From: Bacteroidota bacterium
Lineage (GTDB): Bacteria > Bacteroidota > Ignavibacteria > Ignavibacteriales > Melioribacteraceae
DNA: 18,894 bases
Assembly (NCBI GenBank): GCA_023453125.1
Contig: JAEXUB010000069.1
Span: forward strand, 1-18,894
Reading direction: 5' to 3'
Each line of letters begins with the position of its first letter. Within the stretch, counting starts at the first letter, position 1. Below the pieces are notes generated by a model that was not told the DNA's origin, made no database searches, and was given only the letters and a program-made list of their open reading frames with translations. Shown in pieces: positions 7,812-14,606 of the stretch. The translations under genes were made by a program, and so were the position numbers.

Positions 7812-9239
7812 GTGATTGAACTTAGCAGCAATATTTCCAATTATATTCTTAATCTTTTCGGCGCGGAATTCCTGGAGAAGTATACGGAATTTTTTAACGG
7901 TGAATATAAAGCCAGCATACGTATTTCCCCCCTATATGATATTGAAGAGCTGAAGAAGAAAATTAATGCCTACGGCATTACGCTCGAGAATATTAATGGT
8001 ATTGAAAATGCTTTCCGCGTAAGCGGTGAAACTCAAAAACTGGGTAAGACGCTTGAGCATACTCTGGGAAGATATTATATACAGAGCCTCTCTTCTATGA
8101 TACCTCCGATAGTTCTCAATCCTTCTCCCGATGATAAAGTGCTCGATCTCTGTTCGGCTCCAGGCTCAAAACTTACACAGCTAGCCGAGATTATGAAAAA
8201 CAGGGGCACTCTCTATTCAAATGAAATATCGGTGGACCGGATTAAAAGCCTTATCTACAATATTGAGAAGATGAATTTTACCAATATCGGCGTGCTTAAT
8301 TTCAAGGGGGAAGTATTAAGCAAGCTCTATACGGAATTTTTCGATAAGATTCTTGTAGATGCCCCCTGCAGCGGGCTTGGTATTGTTCAGAAGAAGGGGG
8401 AAGTAAGCAACTGGTGGAACGAAAGACAGGCCGAAAAACTCTCTGAAATACAGTTTAAACTTCTTGTAAGCGGAATTAAAATGCTTAAGACGGGGGGAGA
8501 GCTTCTCTATTCCACCTGTACAATGACTGTTGAAGAAAATGAATTTGTAGTTGACAGAATCCTGTCGAAATATCCTGTTGAACTGATAAACATAGAGCTT
8601 CCTGTTAAATCGATTGAAGCATTTAAAAATATAGCCGGCAGGGAATTTAATCCCTCACTGTCAAAGGCTAGAAGAATTCTCCCCTGGGAAATTAACTCCG
8701 AAGGGTTTTTCCTGGCTAAATTCAGAAAGACCGGGGAGACCGAGAGTCCCGGCAGAATGGAGCTTAAGGACAGAAGCCTCAGGTTTGTAAGCGCCAATAA
8801 TAATACGGTTAAAAAATATCTTCAGAGCGCCGCTTATTATTACGGCACCGATGAAAAACTTTATGCAGACTACAAATACCTGATTAAAGGGAATGATATT
8901 TTCTTCGTTAATGCCGACTGGGAAGGGGAGAGCGTTAACGAATTTATAAGGGTAGGCACAAAGTTCGGCTCAATAAACAAGGGGGATGTATTCCATCTTC
9001 ATACTCTCGCCGCTCAGATTCTGGGGGACAGTTTTACGCAGAATGTGATTGAGCTGACCAACCTTCAGGATTTAACCACTTATATGAACGGGGGGACAAT
9101 CAAACGCGACTTTGGGGCTGCCGGCGCAAAAGTAATTAAATACGGGGGATATTTTCTCGGTATGGCGGTAAATTCAAAAGATGGTTTGAAGAGCCAGTTC
9201 CCAAGGGCATTGAGAACACACGAAATTATTTTCTCTTAA
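7812..9239 (+). CDS. RsmB/RsmF (NOL1/NOP2/Sun) family rRNA m5C methyltransferase
   Basis: This is an S-adenosylmethionine-dependent RNA cytosine-5 methyltransferase, 475 residues. Motif I is 'LDLCSAPGSKLTQLAE' (res. ~111-126). Motif IV is 'VDAPCSGLG' with Cys186, the residue that releases product in this family. Motif VI is 'LLYSTCTMTVEENE' with the catalytic Cys236. An N-terminal ~100-residue region precedes the Rossmann core, and a C-terminal ~190-residue extension (from ~285) looks like the PUA-like domain of RsmF/YebU-type enzymes, suggesting 16S rRNA (C1407-type) as substrate. The exact target is inferred. GTG is the start; spacing of three bases after the upstream gene suggests coupling. 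The next gene follows 23 bases after the stop. Confidence 0.9.
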   Translation: MIELSSNISNYILNLFGAEFLEKYTEFFNGEYKASIRISPLYDIEELKKKINAYGITLENINGIENAFRVSGETQKLGKTLEHTLGRYYIQSLSSMIPPIVLNPSPDDKVLDLCSAPGSKLTQLAEIMKNRGTLYSNEISVDRIKSLIYNIEKMNFTNIGVLNFKGEVLSKLYTEFFDKILVDAPCSGLGIVQKKGEVSNWWNERQAEKLSEIQFKLLVSGIKMLKTGGELLYSTCTMTVEENEFVVDRILSKYPVELINIELPVKSIEAFKNIAGREFNPSLSKARRILPWEINSEGFFLAKFRKTGETESPGRMELKDRSLRFVSANNNTVKKYLQSAAYYYGTDEKLYADYKYLIKGNDIFFVNADWEGESVNEFIRVGTKFGSINKGDVFHLHTLAAQILGDSFTQNVIELTNLQDLTTYMNGGTIKRDFGAAGAKVIKYGGYFLGMAVNSKDGLKSQFPRALRTHEIIFS

Positions 9240-9262
9240 CCTGAAATTTTTTGGAGATTCAA

Positions 9263-9694
9263 ATGAAAAAGTTTTTAATCTTTTTTTTATTTCTTTTTGC
9301 ATTCACTATCAATTCAAATGCGCAGTTTTCACTCGATAAATTCCTTACTGAAAAAGTCTCAAAACCCGACAGGAATCTTGAAATAAATTTAGAGAAGATG
9401 CTTCTTGGGGCCGCCGACGCCAAAATTGAGAAAATCCCCGTTAAGGTTGTTAACTCAAAATTGAAAGACGGCAGGATTGTATATAAGTCAATTTCTAATG
9501 CTAACATTGTTGTGGCAGAGGCGAAAAAACTTAACGATATAATGAAGAAAAAACTACTCCAGCTTTACGGCAAGCCGGCTAAAGAAAATGTTATTGACGG
9601 AGTTAATAATGTCTTATGGAAAAGAAAAGACGGTGCTTCGGTTATGCTGACCTATTCGGGGAATTTGTTTATGCTGGCGATAATTAATAATTAA
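9263..9694 (+). CDS. Small exported protein, unknown function
   Basis: The protein is 143 residues with a signal peptide (MKKFLIFFLFLFAFTINSNAQ) and a mature part of about 120 residues with mixed alpha/beta pattern ending in a 'VLWKRKDGASVMLTYSGNLFMLAIINN' type beta hairpin (residues ~117-143). I do not recognise a family. The ATG at 9263 is preferred over the in-frame TTG at 9251 because GGAG at 9253-9256 is well placed for it and because the signal peptide then starts in the standard MKK way. It is the last gene before the terminator at 9713-9740 and likely shares a transcript with the methyltransferase. Confidence 0.75.
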   Translation: MKKFLIFFLFLFAFTINSNAQFSLDKFLTEKVSKPDRNLEINLEKMLLGAADAKIEKIPVKVVNSKLKDGRIVYKSISNANIVVAEAKKLNDIMKKKLLQLYGKPAKENVIDGVNNVLWKRKDGASVMLTYSGNLFMLAIINN

Positions 9695-9712
9695 TATTGT
9701 TTATAAACACGC

Positions 9713-9740
9713 AAACCCCGCAATTAAAGCTGCGGGGTTT
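9713..9740 (+). terminator. Hairpin terminator after the 7380-9694 gene group
   Basis: AAACCCCGCA (9713-9722) pairs perfectly with TGCGGGGTTT (9731-9740) around an 8-base loop. The tail after the stem has only TTT within the stem end and no long T-run, so efficiency on the plus strand is uncertain. Its position, 18 bases after the stop, fits transcription termination. Confidence 0.7.
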
Positions 9741-9893
9741 AGATCAAATAACCCATCCCCCAGAACTGCTAAAAAGAAATTAAGACCACCTTTACTTCGT
9801 GCCCTCCCTCTTAGAGGACCGGCTACCCGCTATACAACACACTTAAGAATGGCAGGCGGAGAATATCGACTAATCTGGTTAGATTCTTAATAA

Positions 9894-9913
9894 CCCACGG
9901 CTTCAGCCGTGGG
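9894..9913. repeat. Perfect hairpin resembling an IS200/IS605-type end
   Basis: CCCACGGC (9894-9901), loop TTCA, GCCGTGGG (9906-9913). The stem is perfect. TTAAGAAT at 9843-9850 and its reverse complement ATTCTTAA at 9883-9890 lie just upstream, with a further direct copy at 9947-9954. Hairpins of this sequence type are known from IS200/IS605 and REP-like elements; no transposase is present, so this would be a remnant or non-autonomous copy. Confidence 0.5.
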
Positions 9914-10110
9914 ATTCGGAAGTTCCCCGAACAAAATAGCTTTAATTTAAGAATGTCTCATATGGCTCACACCTTAACTTCGATGTGAAGAGGGAACAGC
10001 AATTACCTTGAATGTTGCCCATCGGGGAAAAGGGGGATTTGGTGTGAAACCGTAGAGAGAACCCATCCGCCAGACCATCGTAAAAGACATTCAGAAATTT
10101 TTTGCTGTCC

Positions 10111-10133
10111 GCCTTCCCTTGAAAAGGGAAGGC
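10111..10133. repeat. Array hairpin, unit 2 first stem
   Basis: GCCTTCCCTT (10111-10120) and AAGGGAAGGC (10124-10133) form a perfect 10-base stem with a 3-base loop. In the next unit the equivalent position (10381 on) starts with the same CGCCTTCCCT but the right arm is replaced by a different G/C stem. Confidence 0.75.
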
Positions 10134-10241
10134 TACCTATACTTTTGGAATTTCGTGGTGAACGGCAGGATTAGATTCTCGCCCAATGAAAAACAAACCA
10201 GTTATCTGAGGAGCGCCGATATCTCAGGGTGTAATCCACAA

Positions 10242-10264
10242 GCCTTCCCTTTCAAAGGGAAGGC
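10242..10264. repeat. Array hairpin, unit 2 second stem
   Basis: GCCTTCCCTT (10242-10251) pairs with AAGGGAAGGC (10255-10264) around TCA. The same arms as at 10111-10133, 131 bases further on. GCATCGATG follows at 10270. Confidence 0.75.
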
Positions 10265-10377
10265 GACGGGCATCGATGAAGAGACCAAAAAACCGCAGGA
10301 CCCGTGGATGGGTTATTTATACAGGAGATAGCACCCATCCGGCAGAGCTGCATTTGAGATATGAAATTATTTTCTCT

Positions 10378-10425
10378 GCCCGCCTTCCCTCTTAGAGTCG
10401 AAGATCCCGCTTGCGGGGGGCGGGC
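10378..10425. repeat. Array hairpin, unit 3 first stem (rearranged)
   Basis: Outer arms GCCCG (10378-10382) and CGGGC (10421-10425) enclose an inner stem CCCGC-TT-GCGGG (10406-10417). It occupies the place of the 10111-10133 hairpin in the neighbouring unit, so the fold is kept although the sequence of the right arm changed. Confidence 0.45.
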
Positions 10426-10540
10426 TAAACGCATCATTGGAATTGGTAGGTGAACGGCAGGAAAAGATTGGTGCAAAATTGAGTTTTTGAACTCATCCCC
10501 TTTTTTCGGATTTAATGACATACATTGGTAACAGCTTTTT

Positions 10541-10564
10541 CCCCTTCCCTTCGGAGGGAAGGGG
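10541..10564. repeat. Array hairpin, unit 3 second stem
   Basis: CCCCTTCCCT (10541-10550) pairs perfectly with AGGGAAGGGG (10555-10564) around TCGG. Compared with 10242-10264, the outermost bases changed on both arms (G-C to C-G at the outer end), a compensatory-looking change that keeps pairing. GCATCGATG follows at 10569. Confidence 0.75.
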
Positions 10565-10656
10565 AGACGCATCGATGTCGAGATTAAGAGAACGACTAAC
10601 CCGTGGATGGGTTATTTATGCAAGATAGAAAGCTCAACCGGCCTGTTGCAAATTAT

Positions 10657-10680
10657 CCGTCGGGGAATGGTCCCCGACGG
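10657..10680. repeat. Strong hairpin at the right end of the array
   Basis: CCGTCGGGGA (10657-10666), loop ATGG, TCCCCGACGG (10671-10680): a perfect 10-base G/C-rich stem. No T-run follows on the plus strand and none precedes it on the minus side, so it is not a standard terminator. Confidence 0.7.
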
Positions 10681-10731
10681 CAGAGGGAAGGCTGCGGGTA
10701 TCGGTTAAGATCAACCCAAAAAGCAAAAGGT

Positions 10732-10769
10732 CTTCGAGTAGTCTGCCGGAAGTCAGACGTATCGAGAAG
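10732..10769. repeat. Imperfect REP-like stem-loop downstream of arfB
   Basis: GTCTG (10741-10745) pairs with CAGAC (10754-10758), and flanking CTTCGAGTA / GTATCGAGAAG can extend the stem with bulges. It resembles the TTCGAG...TCGAGAAGTGAC stem-loops that recur in Bacteroidota genomes (from memory). It lies 45 bases past the arfB stop and could also stabilise or end that transcript. Confidence 0.5.
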
Positions 10770-10813
10770 TGACTGAGATTGGTTTTGATCTTTGGAATGC
10801 TTATACAGATAAG

Positions 10814-11227
10814 TTAATAATTCACTCTGCTTCTGAGGGATTTAATTTCGCTGCGGCGGTTTTTCGACTCGAGACGTTTCTTCTTTGCTTCTGCACCGGG
10901 ACGTGTTGGTTTTCTTTTCTTTCTTACAATCATAGCTTTTTCAATCAATGCCCCCAGCCTCTTTAACGCGTCCTCCCGGTTCTTTTCCTGAGTGCGGTGC
11001 TTCTGCGCCTTTAATACAATTATTCCCTCTTTCGATATGCGCGCGTCGCGTAATTGAAGAAGCCTTTCCTTTATCTCATCATCAAGAGATGAGGCATTAA
11101 TATCAAAGCGGAGATGAATTGCGGTGGCAACTTTATTTACATTCTGTCCCCCTTTTCCCTGAGACCGAACTGCCGTCATTTCAATTTCGGAATCGGGGAG
11201 AGCTATTTTATCTGTTAGATTAATCAT
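10814..11227 (-). CDS. arfB: Alternative ribosome-rescue factor ArfB (peptidyl-tRNA hydrolase)
   Basis: ArfB (YaeJ) frees ribosomes stalled on mRNAs without a stop codon by hydrolysing peptidyl-tRNA. The 137-residue protein carries the class I release-factor catalytic motif Gly26-Gly27-Gln28 within 'AVRSQGKGGQNVNKVATAIHL', lacks the codon-recognition domains of RF1/RF2, and has the highly basic C-terminal tail (KKRKPTRPGAEAKKKRLESKNRR) that enters the empty mRNA channel. Length is typical of the family (~140). The ATG at 11227 begins MINLTDKIALP; no strong ribosome site is seen. It lies downstream of glnA on the same strand, separated by a terminator, so it is probably expressed on its own. 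Confidence 0.93.
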   Translation of the reverse strand: MINLTDKIALPDSEIEMTAVRSQGKGGQNVNKVATAIHLRFDINASSLDDEIKERLLQLRDARISKEGIIVLKAQKHRTQEKNREDALKRLGALIEKAMIVRKKRKPTRPGAEAKKKRLESKNRRSEIKSLRSRVNY

Positions 11228-11266
11228 ACTGCAAATATACTAAAAGTAACGAAGCTTGGGGGATGT

Positions 11267-11295
11267 AAAAAAAAGAGGCGGGGGATACCCGCCTC
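11267..11295 (-). terminator. Rho-independent terminator of glnA
   Basis: Read on the minus strand, GAGGCGGG (from 11295-11288) pairs with CCCGCCTC (11282-11275) around a 5-base loop and is followed by a run of eight T (11274-11267). It begins 9 bases after the glnA stop and precedes arfB. Confidence 0.88.
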
Positions 11296-11303
11296 AGCTG
11301 TCT

Positions 11304-12731
11304 TTATACATCAAAGTATAATTCAAATTCGTGGGGATGGGGACGGAGAGCCATATCTTTAACTTCTTTTTTCATTTTATAATCAATCCAGGTCTCAATA
11401 ACGTCTTCTGTAAAGACATCCCCTTTCAAAAGATATTCGTGGTCTTTTGCGAGTGCGCGCAATGCATCCTGAAGCGATTCGGGTGTTGATGGAACATCTT
11501 TCAGCTCTTCAGGTGTCATATCGTAGATATCTTTATCCAGCGGGTCGCCGGGATCTATGCGGTTCATAATGCCGTCCATTCCCGCCATAAGAATTGCGGA
11601 GAATGCGAGATAAGGATTTGCAGACGGATCCGGGCAGCGGAATTCTACTCGCTTTGCCTTCGGACTTGATGAATACATAGGTATTCTTATTGCGGCGCTT
11701 CTGTTCCTCTGCGAATATGCAAGATTAACGGGAGCTTCAAAACCGGGCACCAGGCGCTTGAATGAATTGGTGGTTGGATTTGTAAATGCGATAAGAGAAC
11801 TTGCGTGCTTTAAAAGTCCCCCTATAAAATAGAGAGCCATTTCGCTTAGTCCCGCATATCCGTTTCCGTAGAAAAGAGGTTTTTCTTTTTTCCAGAGACT
11901 TACGTGAACGTGCATTCCGCTTCCGTTGTCGCCGAATATGGGTTTTGGCATATAAGTGACTGTCTTATTGTTTACGCGCGCGGTATTCTTAACAATATAT
12001 TTAAACATCAGAAGCTGGTCGGCCGATTTAATCATCGGCTGGAATCTGAGGTCAATTTCGCACTGCCCGCCGCTTGCAACTTCGTGATGCTGCGCTTCAA
12101 CTTCAATTCCTACATTCTGAAGGTTTAACACCATTTCGTTTCTAAGGTCCATAAGAGAATCTGTTGGCGGAACCGGGAAGTACCCCTCTTTTATTCTCGG
12201 CTTATAACCGAGGTTTGGATTTTCATCTCTTCCCGAATTCCATTTCCCTTCGGATGAGTCCACTACATAGAATGAGCTGTTTGCTGTTGAATCGAAACGG
12301 ACATCGTCGAATACGAAAAATTCCGCCTCAGGGCCGAAGTAAACTGTATCTGCAAGTCCGGTTGACCTGAGATAAGCCTCTGCTTTCTGTGCAATATTGC
12401 GGGGGCAGCGGGAATATTTTTCTTTTGTAGCCGGCTCATAGACATCGCAGATTAAACTGAGAGTCGGGGCCTGTATAAAGGGGTCGACAAACATCGTTTC
12501 GGGATCGGGAATAATGAGCATGTCGCTTTCGTGAATGGTTTTCCAGCCTCGCAATGAAGAGCCGTCGAATCCGAAGCCGTTTTCGAATGATTCTGCCTTT
12601 AACTGTGACGCGGGGACTGTTGTATGCTGCCACTGCCCCGGAAAATCCATAAATTTGAAATCGATGAAAGCAATATTGTTCTGCTTTACAAACTCCAGCA
12701 CCTTTTCTGCCGGTGTTTTTTCTTTACTCAT
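11304..12731 (-). CDS. glnA: Glutamine synthetase, type I
   Basis: It joins ammonia to glutamate with ATP to make glutamine, the main entry of ammonium into metabolism; GSI works as a cytoplasmic dodecamer. The 475 residues cover the whole family length. Seen motifs: 'GFDGSSLRGW' (beta-Grasp latch region), 'FGPEAEFFVFDDVRF' (metal Glu), 'EVEAQHHEVASGGQCEI' (metal/substrate Glu and His), 'FGDNGSGMHVHVSLW', 'NPTTNSFKRLVPGFEAPVNLAYSQRNRSAAIRIP' (ATP and glutamate binding, residues ~330-363), and 'KRVEFRCPDPSANPYL'. Sequence resembles the beta subtype, and Tyr403 in 'KDIYDMTPEE' sits where GSI-beta enzymes are adenylylated, so covalent control is possible but not shown. A good ribosome site (AAAGGAG) precedes ATG at 12731. 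It follows the Lrp-type regulator by 15 bases. Confidence 0.97.
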   Translation of the reverse strand: MSKEKTPAEKVLEFVKQNNIAFIDFKFMDFPGQWQHTTVPASQLKAESFENGFGFDGSSLRGWKTIHESDMLIIPDPETMFVDPFIQAPTLSLICDVYEPATKEKYSRCPRNIAQKAEAYLRSTGLADTVYFGPEAEFFVFDDVRFDSTANSSFYVVDSSEGKWNSGRDENPNLGYKPRIKEGYFPVPPTDSLMDLRNEMVLNLQNVGIEVEAQHHEVASGGQCEIDLRFQPMIKSADQLLMFKYIVKNTARVNNKTVTYMPKPIFGDNGSGMHVHVSLWKKEKPLFYGNGYAGLSEMALYFIGGLLKHASSLIAFTNPTTNSFKRLVPGFEAPVNLAYSQRNRSAAIRIPMYSSSPKAKRVEFRCPDPSANPYLAFSAILMAGMDGIMNRIDPGDPLDKDIYDMTPEELKDVPSTPESLQDALRALAKDHEYLLKGDVFTEDVIETWIDYKMKKEVKDMALRPHPHEFELYFDV

Positions 12732-12746
12732 TATTACTCCTTTCGT

Positions 12747-13196
12747 TTATAATATATTTAAACTTGTTGTCTCTTTTATTGTTGAGAGTACATAGCTTGT
12801 AATGGTTCTCTGAACTCCGGGCCACGACTGTACTTTGGAGAGGAGCCCTTCGAGCGAACTGTTGTCTTTTACAATTGCTTTCATCATATGCGAGCCTTCC
12901 CCAAGAATCGCGTGGCATTCAACTATTTCGGGAGTCTTTTTAACGTGTTCCGAGAACTGGGGATAATTCTTTGACGAGTCCATAACTACGATAATAAATG
13001 CGGTAATATCAAATCCGAATGCTTTCTTATCCAGTTTTGCATAATAACCGGTAATAATTCCGGCTTCTTCCAGTTTGTTTAATCTTTCGCTTAATGAAGG
13101 GAGTGATATTCCTATTGCCTCTGCAAGTTCGCTTCTTTTCTTGCGCCCGTCCTTCTGAAGGAGGGATAATATCTTAATATCTGAGTTGTCTAGCAT
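12747..13196 (-). CDS. Lrp/AsnC family transcriptional regulator
   Basis: This is a 149-residue feast/famine regulator. Residues 1-60 form the winged helix-turn-helix: 'LDNSDIKILSLLQKDGRKKRSELAEAIGISLPSLSERLNKLEEAGIITGY' pattern (Asp-x-x-Asp start, residues 2-51), and residues ~65-145 form the RAM/AsnC ligand-binding domain ('AFIIVVMD', 'VKKTPEIVECHAILGEGSHMM', 'LLSKVQSWPGVQRT'). Such proteins sense amino acids and bind DNA as dimers or octamers. It is placed immediately upstream of glnA on the same strand, so the two are likely one transcript and glnA or nitrogen supply is a likely target; this is inference. No Shine-Dalgarno site is visible before ATG 13196. Confidence 0.92.
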   Translation of the reverse strand: MLDNSDIKILSLLQKDGRKKRSELAEAIGISLPSLSERLNKLEEAGIITGYYAKLDKKAFGFDITAFIIVVMDSSKNYPQFSEHVKKTPEIVECHAILGEGSHMMKAIVKDNSSLEGLLSKVQSWPGVQRTITSYVLSTIKETTSLNIL

Positions 13197-13363
13197 ATTA
13201 ATACTTAGTTTGTTAGGTAAAATTGTTATTTACACTCAAAATATAAGTAATGACAACTAAAATGCCAAAATATTTTTAATTTTATGAGATTTTTTTGCGG
13301 CGGGGGAGGATTTTATTAACTTTTATGTATGCCTAATACAAAAATAGTTTATTTGAGGAATTT

Positions 13364-14539
13364 ATGAAAAAGTTTTCCCTTTTATTTCTTCTTTTCTTCC
13401 CGTTTCTACTAACCGCTCAGGAAAATACCCCGGTTAAAGGGGAATTAAAACCGACGGCTCCCAATGCCGCAAGAAAGGGAATTTCCTGGAGTCCTAAAGG
13501 GGCTAAGGCAAAATTCTCACCTGTCTGCCCGGAAAAGTTAAAGAAAACAAGTCTGCCGGCTGTTAACTCCCTTATTGACCCGGAGTTCGGAATTATAAAT
13601 GCGGGGGATTCAACCCTGAACGAAATCCATTTCGCATTATCCAAAAAAGATGCCGCAAGCCAATACAGGGAACGGCTTACTGTTGATATTAACGGGGATG
13701 GAAAATTCGATCCGATAAGTGAGACATTCGATTCGGAAGCTAAGGACATCAGGGGGAAGATGTGGGTCTCGCACAATGATATTAATGTTACGGTAAAATT
13801 TGCAGAGGGCAGCATACTCCATAGAATAAATATCTGGCACGTTTACCCGAAGCCGGGGGAAGAGGGGGAATTCGACGTTATCCGATTTTCACGCGCTTCC
13901 TGGATGGAAGGAACGGTAGCCGTTGAGGGAAAGAAATACCGGATTGCCCTTGTTGACGCCGATAATAACCTCTTCTTTACCGCCGATGATGTATGGACTA
14001 TCGCTGAAGAGAATGAAAATAGCGACAAGGAAATTTCAAAAAGCTTCGGAGTGCCCCTTGTTAAGCCTTCCTTTATAGGAGAGCAGGCATTCAGGCTGAT
14101 AAATTATTCCCAGTCTGGAAGCCGGATTGATATTATCAAAAGCAGCGATAAAAAGGAAGTACCGGCCGAAAAGAAACCCGAAATAGTAAGAGAAAAAAGC
14201 ACAAAACAGCTTAACTGGATACATAAACTGGATGAAGCCATTGCAGCGGGGAAATCATCCGGCAAGAAAATATTTGTAAAATGGTGGGCAGAATGGTGCG
14301 GTCCCTGCAAGGAACTTGAAAAAACCACCCTCGCGGATAAAATAATTGTAGATCTGCTCGGCAAGGATTGGATTACCGCAAGCGTAAATTCGGATCAGGA
14401 ATATATCGATGCGCAGAAACAGTCGGTTAAAGCGCTTCCTACAATCCAGTTTTTCTCTCCTGAGGGAAAGGAGATTAAGAGATATGTGGGATTTCTGACT
14501 GCGGAAGAATTGGAGAAAATGCTTAGTGATTTAAAATAA
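13364..14539 (+). CDS. Exported thioredoxin-domain protein with a novel N-terminal region
   Basis: This is a 391-residue protein with a signal peptide (MKKFSLLFLLFFPFLLTAQ). Residues ~20-265 are a domain I do not recognise, containing two Asp-rich loops that look like calcium-binding loops: D108-I-N-G-D-G-K-F-D116 and D198-A-D-N-N-L-F-F...D208-D209. The C-terminal ~110 residues are a thioredoxin fold with 'WWAEWCGPCKELE' (Cys312/Cys315) and the cis-proline loop 'ALPTIQFF' (Pro359), as in periplasmic DsbD-gamma/TlpA-like reductases. It probably acts on disulfides in the periplasm. GAGGA lies before ATG 13364. It is divergent from the lrp gene; the 167-base gap (13197-13363) is AT-rich and would hold both promoters, but no sure boxes were found. 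Confidence 0.85.
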   Translation: MKKFSLLFLLFFPFLLTAQENTPVKGELKPTAPNAARKGISWSPKGAKAKFSPVCPEKLKKTSLPAVNSLIDPEFGIINAGDSTLNEIHFALSKKDAASQYRERLTVDINGDGKFDPISETFDSEAKDIRGKMWVSHNDINVTVKFAEGSILHRINIWHVYPKPGEEGEFDVIRFSRASWMEGTVAVEGKKYRIALVDADNNLFFTADDVWTIAEENENSDKEISKSFGVPLVKPSFIGEQAFRLINYSQSGSRIDIIKSSDKKEVPAEKKPEIVREKSTKQLNWIHKLDEAIAAGKSSGKKIFVKWWAEWCGPCKELEKTTLADKIIVDLLGKDWITASVNSDQEYIDAQKQSVKALPTIQFFSPEGKEIKRYVGFLTAEELEKMLSDLK

Positions 14540-14606
14540 GGGATGATTTTTTGCACTGTTATGTAGATAGATATTTTCTAACTTCGAATAGAAAAATTGG
14601 AGAGTT

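Larger units (their letters stand above)
9751..10720. repeat. Diverged tandem array of ~0.3-kb hairpin-bearing units in a gene-free region
   Basis: No believable gene lies between 9741 and 10813. Units start with ACCCATCC at 9751, 10061 and 10333, followed by C/G-C-CAGA. Units two and three share, in the same order: a G/C hairpin beginning CGCCTTCCC (10110, 10381), the ~34-base segment TTGGAATT...GGTGAACGGCAGGA (10145-10178 and 10437-10470, 27 of 34 identical by eye), a second CCTTCCCT hairpin (10242-10264, 10541-10564), a GCATCGATG box (10270, 10569), and a 21-base identical block (10300-10320, 10599-10619). The first unit keeps only traces, and a fourth decayed piece may follow 10633. The pattern is seen directly; its function is unknown. 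Confidence 0.75.

Noticed and set aside
9251..9262. TTG at 9251 as the start of the small exported protein
   Set aside because: ATG 9263 has a proper GGAG and gives a standard signal peptide. The longer form would put its ribosome site inside the coding region.
9751..10720. CRISPR array
   Set aside because: The recurring blocks are about 270-310 bases apart, diverged and of unequal length. There is no short regular repeat-spacer pattern and no cas gene.
10119..10966. Open frames 10119-10331 (+), 10252-10572 (-) and 10769-10966 (+)
   Set aside because: The first two run through the hairpin repeats and encode low-complexity, repeat-derived peptides. The third overlaps the 3' half of arfB on the other strand. 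None has a convincing start or domain.
12263..12918. Open frames antisense or out of frame in glnA and lrp (12263-12445, 12436-12633, 12535-12795, 12724-12918)
   Set aside because: They are shadows of two strongly conserved genes, without ribosome sites or domains of their own.
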